From assembly GCA_031394735.1 (NCBI GenBank), contig JANMXI010000050.1, positions 1-64,000 on the forward strand: a stretch of DNA of 64,000 nt. The letters run 5' to 3'. The DNA comes from TMP-86 sp031394735. Its GTDB lineage: Bacteria > Pseudomonadota > Gammaproteobacteria > Steroidobacterales > Steroidobacteraceae. A model generated the notes under the pieces. It did no database searches. It was not told the origin of the DNA and saw nothing but the letters and a program-made list of their open reading frames with translations. Made by a program: the position numbers and the translations under genes. Positions 1 to 9,187 of the stretch are shown one piece after another (the first letter of the stretch is position 1; every line of letters starts with the position of its first letter).

Positions 1-1011
<1,011 letters not shown>

Positions 1012-1012
1012 G

Positions 1013-1031
1013 CGGGTGTTTTAACAACCCG
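1013..1031 (+). other. Small hairpin in the atpA-atpG gap
   Basis: CGGGT (1013-1017) and ACCCG (1027-1031) form a 5-bp stem with a 9-nt loop directly after the atpA stop codon. The 76-nt gap between atpA and atpG is long for this operon. The hairpin could affect mRNA processing or relative subunit expression; that role is inference, and no T-run follows that would make it a terminator. Confidence 0.35.
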
Positions 1032-1087
1032 GGATCCTGTATAGCAACCGTCATCCATTGTAATTAAGCGAACTAGGTAGGGCACAC

Positions 1088-1948
1088 GTGGCCGGCGCAA
1101 AGGAAATCCGCAGCAAGATCTCGAGTATCAAAAATACTCAGAAGATCACCAAGGCCATGGAAATGGTGGCTGCCAGCAAGATGCGCAAGGCGCAGGAGCG
1201 CATGCGCGCGGCGCGCCCGTACGCCGAGAAGATCCGCAAAGTCATCGGCCACCTGCGCCACGCCAATCCGGATTACAAGCATCCGTTTCTGGTTGAGCGG
1301 CCCATCAGATCTCTGGGCTTGATCGTAGTCAGCACCGACCGTGGTCTGTGCGGTTCGCTGAACGCCAACCTGTTCAAGACGACGATTGCCGAGATCCGCG
1401 CCGCGCAAACGCGCGGTGAACAGATCCACCTGTGCCTGATCGGCACCAAGGCCGTGCAGTTCTTCCGCCGCGTCGGTCTGGACATTTCTGCCTCCACTAC
1501 GCACCTGGGCGACAAGCCGCATATCACCGATTTGATCGGCACCATCAAGGTCATGCTGGATGCGTATCGCGACGGCAAGATCGACCGGCTGCTGCTGGCG
1601 AACAACAACTTCGTCAACACCATGACGCAAAAGAGCCAGCTGCAGCAGCTGCTGCCCGTGCAGTCGTCGGACTCCGGCGATCTGCAAAAAATGTGGGATT
1701 ACATCTACGAACCCAGCGCGCGCGAACTGCTCGATGGCATTCTGATGCGCTACGTGGAGTCGCAGGTGTACCAGGGCGCTGTGGAAAACGTCGCCTGTGA
1801 AATGGCGGCGCGCATGGTGGCCATGAAGAGTGCGTCTGACAATGCCGGCAATCTCATCGATGAGCTGCAGCTCATCTACAACAAGGCACGTCAGGCGGCC
1901 ATCACCAAAGAATTGTCGGAAATCGTCGGCGGCGCTGCCGCAGTGTAA
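1088..1948 (+). CDS. atpG: ATP synthase F1 subunit gamma
   Basis: The gamma subunit is the central rotor shaft of F1Fo ATP synthase, coupling proton flow through Fo to catalysis in the beta subunits. At 286 residues the length is normal for the family. The N-terminal coiled-coil signature (KEIRSKISSIKNTQKITKAM, residues 5-24) and the C-terminal helix (DNAGNLIDELQLIYNKARQA) are both intact. I chose the GTG at 1088 because it matches the family N terminus (MAGAKEIR) and has a purine-rich ribosome binding site (AGGTAGGG) just upstream. It lies between atpA and atpD in the standard operon order. Confidence 0.98.
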   Translation: MAGAKEIRSKISSIKNTQKITKAMEMVAASKMRKAQERMRAARPYAEKIRKVIGHLRHANPDYKHPFLVERPIRSLGLIVVSTDRGLCGSLNANLFKTTIAEIRAAQTRGEQIHLCLIGTKAVQFFRRVGLDISASTTHLGDKPHITDLIGTIKVMLDAYRDGKIDRLLLANNNFVNTMTQKSQLQQLLPVQSSDSGDLQKMWDYIYEPSARELLDGILMRYVESQVYQGAVENVACEMAARMVAMKSASDNAGNLIDELQLIYNKARQAAITKELSEIVGGAAAV

Positions 1949-1988
1949 TTCAAGGCTCAGGCCTGTATTTTTTTAAGGATTGACAAGC

Positions 1989-3407
1989 ATGTCCAGCGGT
2001 AAAATCGTTCAAATCATCGGCGCGGTCGTCGACGTGGAATTTCCGCGCGATCAGATCCCCAAGATCTATGAAGCGTTGAAATTGGATGACGTGGATCTGA
2101 CGCTGGAAGTTCAGCAGCAGCTGGGCGACGGCATCGTGCGCACCATCGCCATGGGCCCCTCCGAAGGCCTGCGCCGCGGACTCACCGTGAAGGCGGGCGG
2201 CAAGCCCATCTCCGTGCCGGTGGGCGCGGGCACGCTGGGTCGCATCATGGACGTGCTGGGCTCCCCGCAAGACGAACGCGGACCTGTCCAGGCCACCGAA
2301 TACCTGCCCATCCACCGTCCCGCGCCGGCCTACGACGAACAGGCGGGCGGCCAGGATCTGCTGGTCACGGGCATCAAGGTCATCGATCTGCTGGTGCCCT
2401 TCGCCAAGGGCGGCAAGGTCGGCCTGTTTGGCGGTGCCGGCGTGGGCAAGACCGTCAACATGCTCGAGCTGATCAACAACATCGCCAAGCAATACAGCGG
2501 TCTGTCGGTGTTCGCCGGCGTCGGTGAGCGTACCCGCGAAGGCAATGACTTCTATCACGAGATGATCGAATCGGGCGTCATTGACAAAGAAACCCTGTCC
2601 AACTCCAAGGTCGCCATGGTGTACGGCCAGATGAACGAGCCGCCCGGCAATCGTCTGCGCGTCGCCTTGACCGGTCTGACCATGGCCGAATATTTCCGCG
2701 ACGAAAAACAGGCCAACGGCAAGGGCCGCGACGTGCTGTTCTTCGTCGACAACATCTACCGCTACACGCTGGCGGGCACCGAAGTGTCCGCGCTGCTGGG
2801 CCGCATGCCCTCCGCCGTGGGTTACCAGCCGACGCTGGCCGAGGAAATGGGCGTTCTGCAGGAGCGCATCACCTCCACCAAAACCGGTTCGATCACCTCG
2901 ATCCAGGCCGTGTACGTGCCGGCCGACGACTTGACCGATCCGTCACCCGCAACGACCTTCGCACATTTGGATGCCACTGTTGTGTTGTCGCGTCAGATTG
3001 CATCGCTGGGTATCTACCCTGCCGTGGATCCGTTGGATTCCACCAGCCGTCAGCTCGACCCGCTGGTGGTGGGCGAGGATCACTACAACACGGCGCGTGC
3101 CGTGCAGGCGATCCTGCAACGCTACAAGGAATTGCAGGACATCATCGCGATCTTAGGGATGGACGAACTGTCCGCCGAAGACAAGCTGTCGGTGTACCGC
3201 GCGCGCAAGATCCAGCGCTTCCTGTCGCAGCCCTTCAACGTCGCCAAGGTGTTCACCGGCCAGGACGGCAAGATCGTTCCGCTGAAGGACACCATCCGCG
3301 GCTTCAAGGCCATCATCGCCGGCGAGTACGATCACCTGCCCGAGCAGGCCTTCTACATGGTCGGCGGCATCGAAGAAGCGGTCGAGAAGGCCAAGACGCT
3401 GCAGTAA
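1989..3407 (+). CDS. atpD: ATP synthase F1 subunit beta (catalytic)
   Basis: The beta subunit carries the catalytic nucleotide site of F1 ATP synthase. The 472-residue product has the P-loop GGAGVGKT at about residues 149-156, the GERTREGND block, the Walker B region LFFVDNIYRYTLAG and the C-terminal LPEQAFYMVG block. The ATG at 1989 is preferred over an in-frame TTG at 1980 because AAGGA (1975-1979) sits at normal distance from the ATG and MSSGKIVQIIGAVVDVEF is the usual N terminus. The stop codon overlaps the atpC start (TAATG), which suggests translational coupling. No unusual residues were seen. Confidence 0.98.
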   Translation: MSSGKIVQIIGAVVDVEFPRDQIPKIYEALKLDDVDLTLEVQQQLGDGIVRTIAMGPSEGLRRGLTVKAGGKPISVPVGAGTLGRIMDVLGSPQDERGPVQATEYLPIHRPAPAYDEQAGGQDLLVTGIKVIDLLVPFAKGGKVGLFGGAGVGKTVNMLELINNIAKQYSGLSVFAGVGERTREGNDFYHEMIESGVIDKETLSNSKVAMVYGQMNEPPGNRLRVALTGLTMAEYFRDEKQANGKGRDVLFFVDNIYRYTLAGTEVSALLGRMPSAVGYQPTLAEEMGVLQERITSTKTGSITSIQAVYVPADDLTDPSPATTFAHLDATVVLSRQIASLGIYPAVDPLDSTSRQLDPLVVGEDHYNTARAVQAILQRYKELQDIIAILGMDELSAEDKLSVYRARKIQRFLSQPFNVAKVFTGQDGKIVPLKDTIRGFKAIIAGEYDHLPEQAFYMVGGIEEAVEKAKTLQ

Positions 3408-3826
3408 TGGCCAACACCATTCACCTCGACATCGTCAGCGCCGAAGGCCAGATCTTCTCCGGCGACGCCAACATGGTGTTCGTGCCGGCCTCCGAAGGCG
3501 AGATCGGCATCGCGCCGCGCCACGCGCCGCTGCTCACCACGCTGAAAGCCGGTGAAGTGCGCGTGCAGATCGACAATCAGGAGGAGCAGTCCTTCTATGT
3601 CGGCGGCGGAGCGCTGGAAATCCAGCCGCATCTGGTGACCGTGCTGGCCGATACGGCGGCGCGCGCGCACGATCTGGATGAGGCGGCGGCGCTCGCGGCC
3701 AAGCAGCGCGCACAGGAAGCCATGGCTGATCGCAGCAATCTGATCAATCTGGCCGAGGCGCAGGCAGAACTGGCGCGCGCCGTGGCGCAACTGCGCGCCA
3801 TCGAACGGTTGCGCAAGAAACGCTAA
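3407..3826 (+). CDS. atpC: ATP synthase F1 subunit epsilon
   Basis: Epsilon belongs to the central stalk of F1Fo ATP synthase and can inhibit ATP hydrolysis through its C-terminal helices. The 139-residue product has the N-terminal beta-sandwich, with family blocks VSAEGQIFSGDANMVFVPASEGEIGI and HAPLLTTLKAGEVRV (each quoted only to mark the region, residues 9-55), followed by the helical C-terminal domain rich in Ala, Arg and Glu. Its ATG overlaps the atpD stop by one base. It is the last atp gene, and glmU follows 32 bp downstream. Confidence 0.97.
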   Translation: MANTIHLDIVSAEGQIFSGDANMVFVPASEGEIGIAPRHAPLLTTLKAGEVRVQIDNQEEQSFYVGGGALEIQPHLVTVLADTAARAHDLDEAAALAAKQRAQEAMADRSNLINLAEAQAELARAVAQLRAIERLRKKR

Positions 3827-3858
3827 ACGCGGGCGAATAGCCGCGGCGAGAGTCCCCC

Positions 3859-5274
3859 ATGAATCTCTCAGTAGTCATACTGGCGGCAGGACAGGGCAAG
3901 CGGATGAAATCCGATCTGCCCAAGGTGCTGCAGCCGCTGGCCGGCACGCCGCTGCTCAAGCACGTCATCGACACCGCGCGCGCGCTCAACCCTGCGGACA
4001 TTTACGTAGTTTACGGTCATGGTGGCGACCGCGTGCGCGCCGTGCTGGCGCAGGAACCCGTCAAGTGGGTGCTGCAGGCCGAGCAGTTCGGCACCGGGCA
4101 CGCGGTCATGCAGGCTGCGCCTGCAATCCCCGATGATCATCTCGTTCTCATCCTGTACGGCGATGTGCCGCTCACGCGCGCCGCGACTTTGCAGCAGTTG
4201 ATCGGAGCCGCCGGCCCGAAAGAGATGTCGGTCTTGTCGGTCAACATGCAGGATCCCACCGGCTACGGTCGTATCGTTCGTGATGCCAAGGCTAAGGCAA
4301 GCGCCATCGTCGAGCACAAGGACGCGACGCCGGAACAGCGCGCGATCACCGAGGTCAACACCGGCCTCATGGCCGTGCCGGCGCGCCACCTGCGCGGCTG
4401 GCTGCAGAGCCTGCGCAATGACAATGCGCAGGGCGAATATTATCTGACCGATATTCTGGCGCTCGCGGTACGCGATGGCCTGGCAGTGAATGTGGTCGTC
4501 GGACCTTCCGAAGTCGAGGTGATGGGCGTGAACGACAAGATGCAGCTGGCGGAAGTGGAGGCGGGTTTACGCAAGCAACGTGCGCGTGAACTGATGCTGG
4601 CGGGAGCCACCCTCGCGGATCCTGCGCGCATCGACATCCGCGGCGAGGTTGAGGTGGGCCCGGATGTGTTCATCGACGTCAACGTGGTGCTGATCGGCAA
4701 GATCAAGATCGGCGCGCGAGTGAAGATCGGACCGAATTGCTTCATCACCAATGCGCAGATTGGTGACGACACGGAGCTGCGCGCCAACTGCCACATTGTC
4801 GATGCGACGATCGGCCGGCGTTGCGACATCGGACCGTTCGCGCGCCTGCGCCCCGGCACTGTGCTGCACGACGCGGTGCACATCGGCAATTTCGTCGAGA
4901 TCAAAAATAGCGAGGTCGATGATGGCAGCAAGGCCAATCACCTCAGCTACATCGGCGATACACGCATCGGCAAGCGCGTCAATGTCGGCGCCGGCACTAT
5001 TACCTGCAATTATGATGGCGTGAACAAATGGCCGACGCTGATCGAAGACGGCGCTTTCATCGGCTCCGGCGCCATGCTGATCGCGCCGGTGCGCATCGGC
5101 TCTGGCGCCACCATCGGTGCGGGCTCCACCATCACCAAAACGGCCCCCGCCGGCACACTCACTCTGGAGCGCGCCAAGCAGACCTCGATCAACGAATGGC
5201 AGCGGCCTGAGAAATTCAATGCCGAAGAGAAGAAGGCGCGCGTCGACAAGGCGTTGAAGAAGTCCGAGAATTGA
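3859..5274 (+). CDS. glmU: Bifunctional UDP-GlcNAc pyrophosphorylase / GlcN-1-P acetyltransferase
   Basis: GlmU acetylates glucosamine-1-phosphate and then joins it to UTP, giving UDP-GlcNAc for peptidoglycan and lipopolysaccharide. The 471-residue product is full length. The N-terminal half has the nucleotidyltransferase signature LAAGQGKRMKSDLPK (residues 8-22) and YGDVPL near residue 98. The C-terminal half is a left-handed beta-helix of hexapeptide repeats, with the acetyltransferase block SKANHLSYIGD containing the catalytic histidine and ITCNYDG. The order atpC-glmU is conserved in gammaproteobacteria, where glmS commonly follows; here glmS is displaced to 10678 by about 5.4 kb of accessory genes. 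Confidence 0.98.
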   Translation: MNLSVVILAAGQGKRMKSDLPKVLQPLAGTPLLKHVIDTARALNPADIYVVYGHGGDRVRAVLAQEPVKWVLQAEQFGTGHAVMQAAPAIPDDHLVLILYGDVPLTRAATLQQLIGAAGPKEMSVLSVNMQDPTGYGRIVRDAKAKASAIVEHKDATPEQRAITEVNTGLMAVPARHLRGWLQSLRNDNAQGEYYLTDILALAVRDGLAVNVVVGPSEVEVMGVNDKMQLAEVEAGLRKQRARELMLAGATLADPARIDIRGEVEVGPDVFIDVNVVLIGKIKIGARVKIGPNCFITNAQIGDDTELRANCHIVDATIGRRCDIGPFARLRPGTVLHDAVHIGNFVEIKNSEVDDGSKANHLSYIGDTRIGKRVNVGAGTITCNYDGVNKWPTLIEDGAFIGSGAMLIAPVRIGSGATIGAGSTITKTAPAGTLTLERAKQTSINEWQRPEKFNAEEKKARVDKALKKSEN

Positions 5275-5279
5275 GCGAG

Positions 5280-5477
5280 ATGCCTGAAAGCATCCGGCTC
5301 GTTCCTTCGGAAGGGCTGCTGCGGATGACTCCAGAGCGCAAATTGGCGATGGTCAGCGACTTGTACGAGGCAGGAATAGCCCTACGCGTAGCTGGATTGC
5401 GCCTACTGCATCCCGATCAGCCGCTGGCTGAGTTGGAGTTCGAGGCACGGAAGGCCCTTCGCGAGTCGGGTACCTAG
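5280..5477 (+). CDS. Small protein of unknown function, 65 aa
   Basis: The 65-residue product is a helical protein with the central block TPERKLAMVSDLYEAGIALR and an LHPDQPLAELE segment. From memory, proteins with this pattern (TPE-RL-M, then a basic helix, then HP-W/Q) often sit beside a nucleotidyltransferase-like gene; no such partner is present here, so it may be an orphan. The ATG at 5280 lies 5 bp after the glmU stop; an in-frame TTG at 5271 would overlap glmU. It may be co-transcribed with glmU. Function is not known, and whether it is a whole gene or a remnant cannot be decided from the sequence. Confidence 0.6.
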   Translation: MPESIRLVPSEGLLRMTPERKLAMVSDLYEAGIALRVAGLRLLHPDQPLAELEFEARKALRESGT

Positions 5478-5635
5478 CCTATTTCAAGTGCGGATCGGGC
5501 CGCTGACGCGGTCAATCGCCTCCCATCGTGTTAGCCTCCCTGCGTGGATCGAGTTACTAACGGACTAGATCGAATCCTTTCTTCGCCCCCTTTGTGTCGT
5601 CGTTGCTACGTTGCGTATACGTCGGGTGACTGCGC

Positions 5636-7285
5636 GTGAATTTCCCGTTCCGACAAACGTCATGGGGCTTCTTCCCTCCAGCGCTGCGTCATCTCTGGTC
5701 AACTCGGCTTGGAGTGGTCGCACTCGTGCTATGGGTTGCATCCTTGGGATTTTCCGCCATTGTCTTGGTTGGAAACTCGGATTCGATTTCAGGTCTACAC
5801 GTACTGCTCACCGGCTGGCTGGGTCCGTTCGCGCTGAACTTTGCCTGGTACGCCAACCCGTTCTTCTTTTTGGTCATCTATCGATTGACGACCGCCGAGG
5901 ACGCCCATGAGTCCATTGCCTGGGCGTCTCTGCTGCTCGCAGCGGATTCATTTGCACTTGCAGGTCTGCCGGCGGCGTCCATCGAATCGAACTCGGAGGT
6001 CTACGGATTCGGCTTAGGGGCGCTGCTTTGGTTCTGCGCGATTGTCCTCGCCGGGCTGGCCATGGGACTTCGGAGCATGGATTTCGACCTTCGGGAAGTA
6101 GACTCAACAGAATTGCCAGTCGGACATACTTCAACCCTAGTGCACGGTGCACTGCTGATTGCACTGCTGGTCGTATTCGCATTCTTTGCGATACAGGACC
6201 GTCGACACGCAGTGGGTGCAGACCGTGAGCCGTTGTCCAACGCCGCCTTCAAGCTTGGCCGCGTATGCACGCAAGAGACCTTCAAAGCCGATCGACGCTA
6301 TGTCCTGAACGGCGCACTCGAGATAGATGTCGAACGGCCGGATAACGTCGGTAGCCCGATCAACCCCGAGACAATTGTCACGAGTCCGCTGGAGCTGCTG
6401 CGAGCGGGGTTTCCGGTTGTCACTCGTGAGAATCTGGATTTCTTTCTTTCAAATCCGGCCAATCGGGATAGCCTTGCGATTCAACACACGACGCGGAACA
6501 CCGGCGCCCGCTTGTCGATCCAAGAAGGCGTTCGTAATGCTTCCTTAGCGCCAAAATACATCCGTGCAAGACTGGAGTCCAAGGCTGGGGAAGTACTCTT
6601 CGAACACGAGTGGTATCGGGCTGGCCCACGTAGCGCCTTCATGTGTCCGTTATCTGGCGTAGATAAGGCAAACCAAGAATTGCAGGCACTGCTATTGGGC
6701 ACACTGGTTGATGGATCTGGTCAGCGCTTCAAGTCTGTGCCAAACACTCCAACGGAATCCTTGCGGCAAGTCGTGATGCTTCCGCGATCTGAAGTACGAA
6801 CGATCGGCTCGATCAAGGTGAGATCCAGACCGGAAAACGAAGGTTGCCCAGAGGGCGTTGGTGTCACTTACGATCGATTGCCTGGAAACGCGCAGCGGTC
6901 TCACCGACTGGAGGAAGTCACGCGCATGACCGGATTTACGGTCAATGCCGTCGCTCGGAAAATGTCTGTCCCTCTGACTTCGAGCGCATGCTCACAGGCT
7001 GCGCTATATCTCTTTGGCGCTCGTCCGGATCATGAACAGTGGGCACTGTTTATTCAGCGCTGGTCGTTCGCGGCGTTACCGAGTGATTTGCCCGAGGTGT
7101 CGATGCTCACCATCCCAATGCAGACCGTCGGTAAGGAGCCCGGTCAAGATCGCGCGTTGATTCTCGGCGTCGCTGAGCATGGAGGTCGGGCGACATTGCG
7201 GATCGGGCTTCCCGAAGGTCCAGAAGGTGCAGTTTCCATTGTTGAAGTCGACGTGGTGAATGAGTTGAAGATCGAACCGCGCTAA
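5636..7285 (+). CDS. Membrane protein of unknown function with a large soluble C-terminal region
   Basis: I do not recognise this 549-residue protein. The first 190 residues hold about five hydrophobic stretches (near residues 25-46, 54-84, 94-112, 124-145 and 168-186). The remaining 360 residues are soluble, with no motif I can name, and are rich in beta-type segments ending near residue 545. The start is GTG at 5636 without a strong ribosome binding site, so the N terminus is uncertain. Base composition is visibly more A+T-rich than glmU or glmS, and codon choice is less biased, as expected of acquired DNA. It stands alone, 146 bp ahead of the XRE-ImmA gene. A sensing or transport role would be a guess. 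Confidence 0.75.
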   Translation: MNFPFRQTSWGFFPPALRHLWSTRLGVVALVLWVASLGFSAIVLVGNSDSISGLHVLLTGWLGPFALNFAWYANPFFFLVIYRLTTAEDAHESIAWASLLLAADSFALAGLPAASIESNSEVYGFGLGALLWFCAIVLAGLAMGLRSMDFDLREVDSTELPVGHTSTLVHGALLIALLVVFAFFAIQDRRHAVGADREPLSNAAFKLGRVCTQETFKADRRYVLNGALEIDVERPDNVGSPINPETIVTSPLELLRAGFPVVTRENLDFFLSNPANRDSLAIQHTTRNTGARLSIQEGVRNASLAPKYIRARLESKAGEVLFEHEWYRAGPRSAFMCPLSGVDKANQELQALLLGTLVDGSGQRFKSVPNTPTESLRQVVMLPRSEVRTIGSIKVRSRPENEGCPEGVGVTYDRLPGNAQRSHRLEEVTRMTGFTVNAVARKMSVPLTSSACSQAALYLFGARPDHEQWALFIQRWSFAALPSDLPEVSMLTIPMQTVGKEPGQDRALILGVAEHGGRATLRIGLPEGPEGAVSIVEVDVVNELKIEPR

Positions 7286-7375
7286 CGGGTCTGACGCACA
7301 ACGAGAAACTTGATCCAAATGAGAATTTCGGGCCAACAGACCATTGATCTAGCAATTTGATGACCGCAACAATAT

Positions 7376-7397
7376 CTTGCACAATATAAAATGCAAG
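7376..7397. promoter_or_regulatory. Inverted repeat in the XRE-ImmA promoter region (putative autoregulatory operator)
   Basis: CTTGCA (7376-7381) and TGCAAG (7392-7397) flank a 10-nt A+T-rich centre that contains TATAAA (7385-7390), a plausible -10 element. The site is 35 bp upstream of the ATG of the XRE-type regulator. XRE proteins of this type commonly repress their own promoter; binding here is inference. Confidence 0.45.
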
Positions 7398-7431
7398 AAT
7401 AAGCTATTGGCCTCCCAAGGTCAGAGGCCCT

Positions 7432-8538
7432 ATGTCTCAACTCATCGGATCTCGAATCAAAGCATTACGTGAGCAGCACGGCCTTTCGCAGGAAGCGCTT
7501 GCGCGCCAACTCGGGTTTAAAGATCGTCAAACCCTCTCAGCCATCGAAACCGGCGAACGGCGCGTTTCAGCGGAAGAGTTGGTGTCGGCGATACGGGAAC
7601 TGGACGCTCCGCTAGAGTATTTCACTGACCCGTATGTCTTGGCGGGTGAGGCGGGTTTCTCCTGGCGCCAGACTAACGTGCCGACGGAAAGACTTGCCGC
7701 TTACGAAAAGATAGCTGGACGTTGGATTGCCGCGTACCGAAACATCAGCCGGCAAGTGGGACTCCAGCCTCCGTTGCTTCGCAAGGCGCTCGGCATTACG
7801 CGACAGCATCGATATGAAGATGCCATCGCGGTCGGCGAGCGATTCGCTGCCGAATTCAATCTTGGCGAGATTCCAGCCACTGCGCTGAGTGCGGTCATGG
7901 AGCGAGACCTCGGCATTCTCGTCCTCATGGTGGATGCGCCGATCATCGCTATATCTGGCGCTGCCTGCCGTTTGCCCGAACTCGATGTTGTACTGATCAA
8001 TCGCGCTGAAGTCCCAGGACGGCAACACTTTGACCTCGCGCATGAGCTGTTTCACATTTTGACTTGGGATGCGATGCCGCCGGAGCATTCCGAGGAAGCG
8101 GTGGAATCCAGCAAGAACCGCGTCGAACAGCTGGCCAATAGTTTTGCCGCGGCCGTATTGATGCCCGCTACCGTTCTGAATCGCTTCGGATCTTGGCGGG
8201 ATCTCGCTGCCGATGAACTGGTCTTGAAACTCAATACCACTGCCGAAGAATTGTCAGTGACCGCATCCGCATTGAAGTGGCGTCTCGTCAGCTCAGGCCG
8301 GCTGACCGACGCGGAAGCACGCAATATGCAAGACGCTGCGCTACGCAACAACGGCATGGAGCGCGTGCAGCGTCAACCGGCGCCCCTATTTTCCAAAACA
8401 TTTGCCGAGGTAATTGCCCAAGGTCTCGACCAGGGTCGAATTTCGCTGCGGCGCGCGGCTGTGTTGCTGGACATCCGTGTCGATGACATGCCGGGTTGGC
8501 TCAAGCAACATGGTATCGACGAAATCAGTGACTCGTAG
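7432..8538 (+). CDS. XRE-family regulator with ImmA/IrrE-type metallopeptidase domain
   Basis: The 368-residue product joins an N-terminal XRE helix-turn-helix (about residues 5-60; IKALREQHGLSQEALARQL) to an ImmA/IrrE (DUF955) zinc peptidase domain. The zinc site HELFH is at residues 204-208 and the third-ligand helix VEQLANSFAAAVLMP at about 231-245, so the peptidase should be active. Proteins of this design can be antitoxins or repressor-cleaving proteases in mobile and stress-response systems. A PIN-like gene begins 6 bp downstream, so the two form an operon that looks like a type II toxin-antitoxin pair. The ATG at 7432 has AGAGG a few bases upstream. The gene lies in the A+T-richer block between glmU and glmS. 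Confidence 0.9.
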   Translation: MSQLIGSRIKALREQHGLSQEALARQLGFKDRQTLSAIETGERRVSAEELVSAIRELDAPLEYFTDPYVLAGEAGFSWRQTNVPTERLAAYEKIAGRWIAAYRNISRQVGLQPPLLRKALGITRQHRYEDAIAVGERFAAEFNLGEIPATALSAVMERDLGILVLMVDAPIIAISGAACRLPELDVVLINRAEVPGRQHFDLAHELFHILTWDAMPPEHSEEAVESSKNRVEQLANSFAAAVLMPATVLNRFGSWRDLAADELVLKLNTTAEELSVTASALKWRLVSSGRLTDAEARNMQDAALRNNGMERVQRQPAPLFSKTFAEVIAQGLDQGRISLRRAAVLLDIRVDDMPGWLKQHGIDEISDS

Positions 8539-8544
8539 TGCGTC

Positions 8545-9057
8545 ATGGCACGTCACCGCGGGCCCGTGCTGGTAGATACGAATGTGATCATCGAATGCTG
8601 GCGGATCAATGCGTGGAATGCGTTGAGCAGTGGGTATCATGTGGAAACCGTTCAGGATTGCGCCACTGAAACACAGACCGGCTTTCAAAATCGTCGTGTT
8701 GAGCAGTCCATAGACGCTACTGTTCTCCGCAGATCGCTTGCGGTCGAGCCGCATCCAGTGTCTGCCCTTCAACATGCCGCTCTAGCAATTAAGGTTTCGG
8801 ACATACAAATTGACTTGGGAGAGCGGTCGTTGTGGGCACACGTCTTACATCGAACCGATAATTGGGTGCTCTGCGGACCCGACAAAGCGAGCCTGCGCAC
8901 AGGAGTGCGGCTGGGATACCGAGATCGTCTGATTGCTCTGGAAACGCTGCTCGCGGACGCAGGGTTTCGTCCGTCGAAAGCCTACGAAACAAATTTCACT
9001 GCCGCGTGGCATTCAAAAGTAGTAAGCCAATTCGTAGTCATGGAAAGTCGGATTTAA
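8545..9057 (+). CDS. PIN-like domain protein (DUF4411-type), putative toxin partner
   Basis: The 170-residue product begins with VLVDTNVIIECWR, the N-terminal strand and first acidic metal-binding residue typical of PIN ribonucleases. Further acidic residues that could complete the site are in CGPDKASLR and GYRDRLIALETLL near the C terminus. It is 6 bp after the XRE-ImmA gene in the same direction. From family knowledge, XRE-ImmA proteins occur next to DUF4411 PIN-like proteins in toxin-antitoxin-like loci, so I assign it as the effector. The middle of the protein (residues 20-80) is weakly conserved in appearance, and RNase activity is inference. Confidence 0.7.
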   Translation: MARHRGPVLVDTNVIIECWRINAWNALSSGYHVETVQDCATETQTGFQNRRVEQSIDATVLRRSLAVEPHPVSALQHAALAIKVSDIQIDLGERSLWAHVLHRTDNWVLCGPDKASLRTGVRLGYRDRLIALETLLADAGFRPSKAYETNFTAAWHSKVVSQFVVMESRI

Positions 9058-9148
9058 AAATGACTTCATCGACACGGGTACGTGCGCACTTCACCCCGCA
9101 CCCGTCCCTAGTCGAAGCACAGCAACGCAAGCGGTCGGTATCAACACT

Positions 9149-9163
9149 GCCGCTCACAGCGGC
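9149..9163. terminator. Hairpin between convergent genes (candidate terminator)
   Basis: GCCGCT (9149-9154) and AGCGGC (9158-9163) form a perfect 6-bp stem with a 3-nt loop, in the gap between the convergent PIN-like gene and the HAAS membrane protein gene. There is no long T-run on either side, so intrinsic termination is uncertain. Confidence 0.35.
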
Positions 9164-9187
9164 GTTGCCTTAAGATCAAGCGATCGT

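Noticed and set aside
5560..5585. tRNA T-loop-like sequence GATCGAATCC
   Set aside because: No matching stems or anticodon arm in the surrounding 80 bp.
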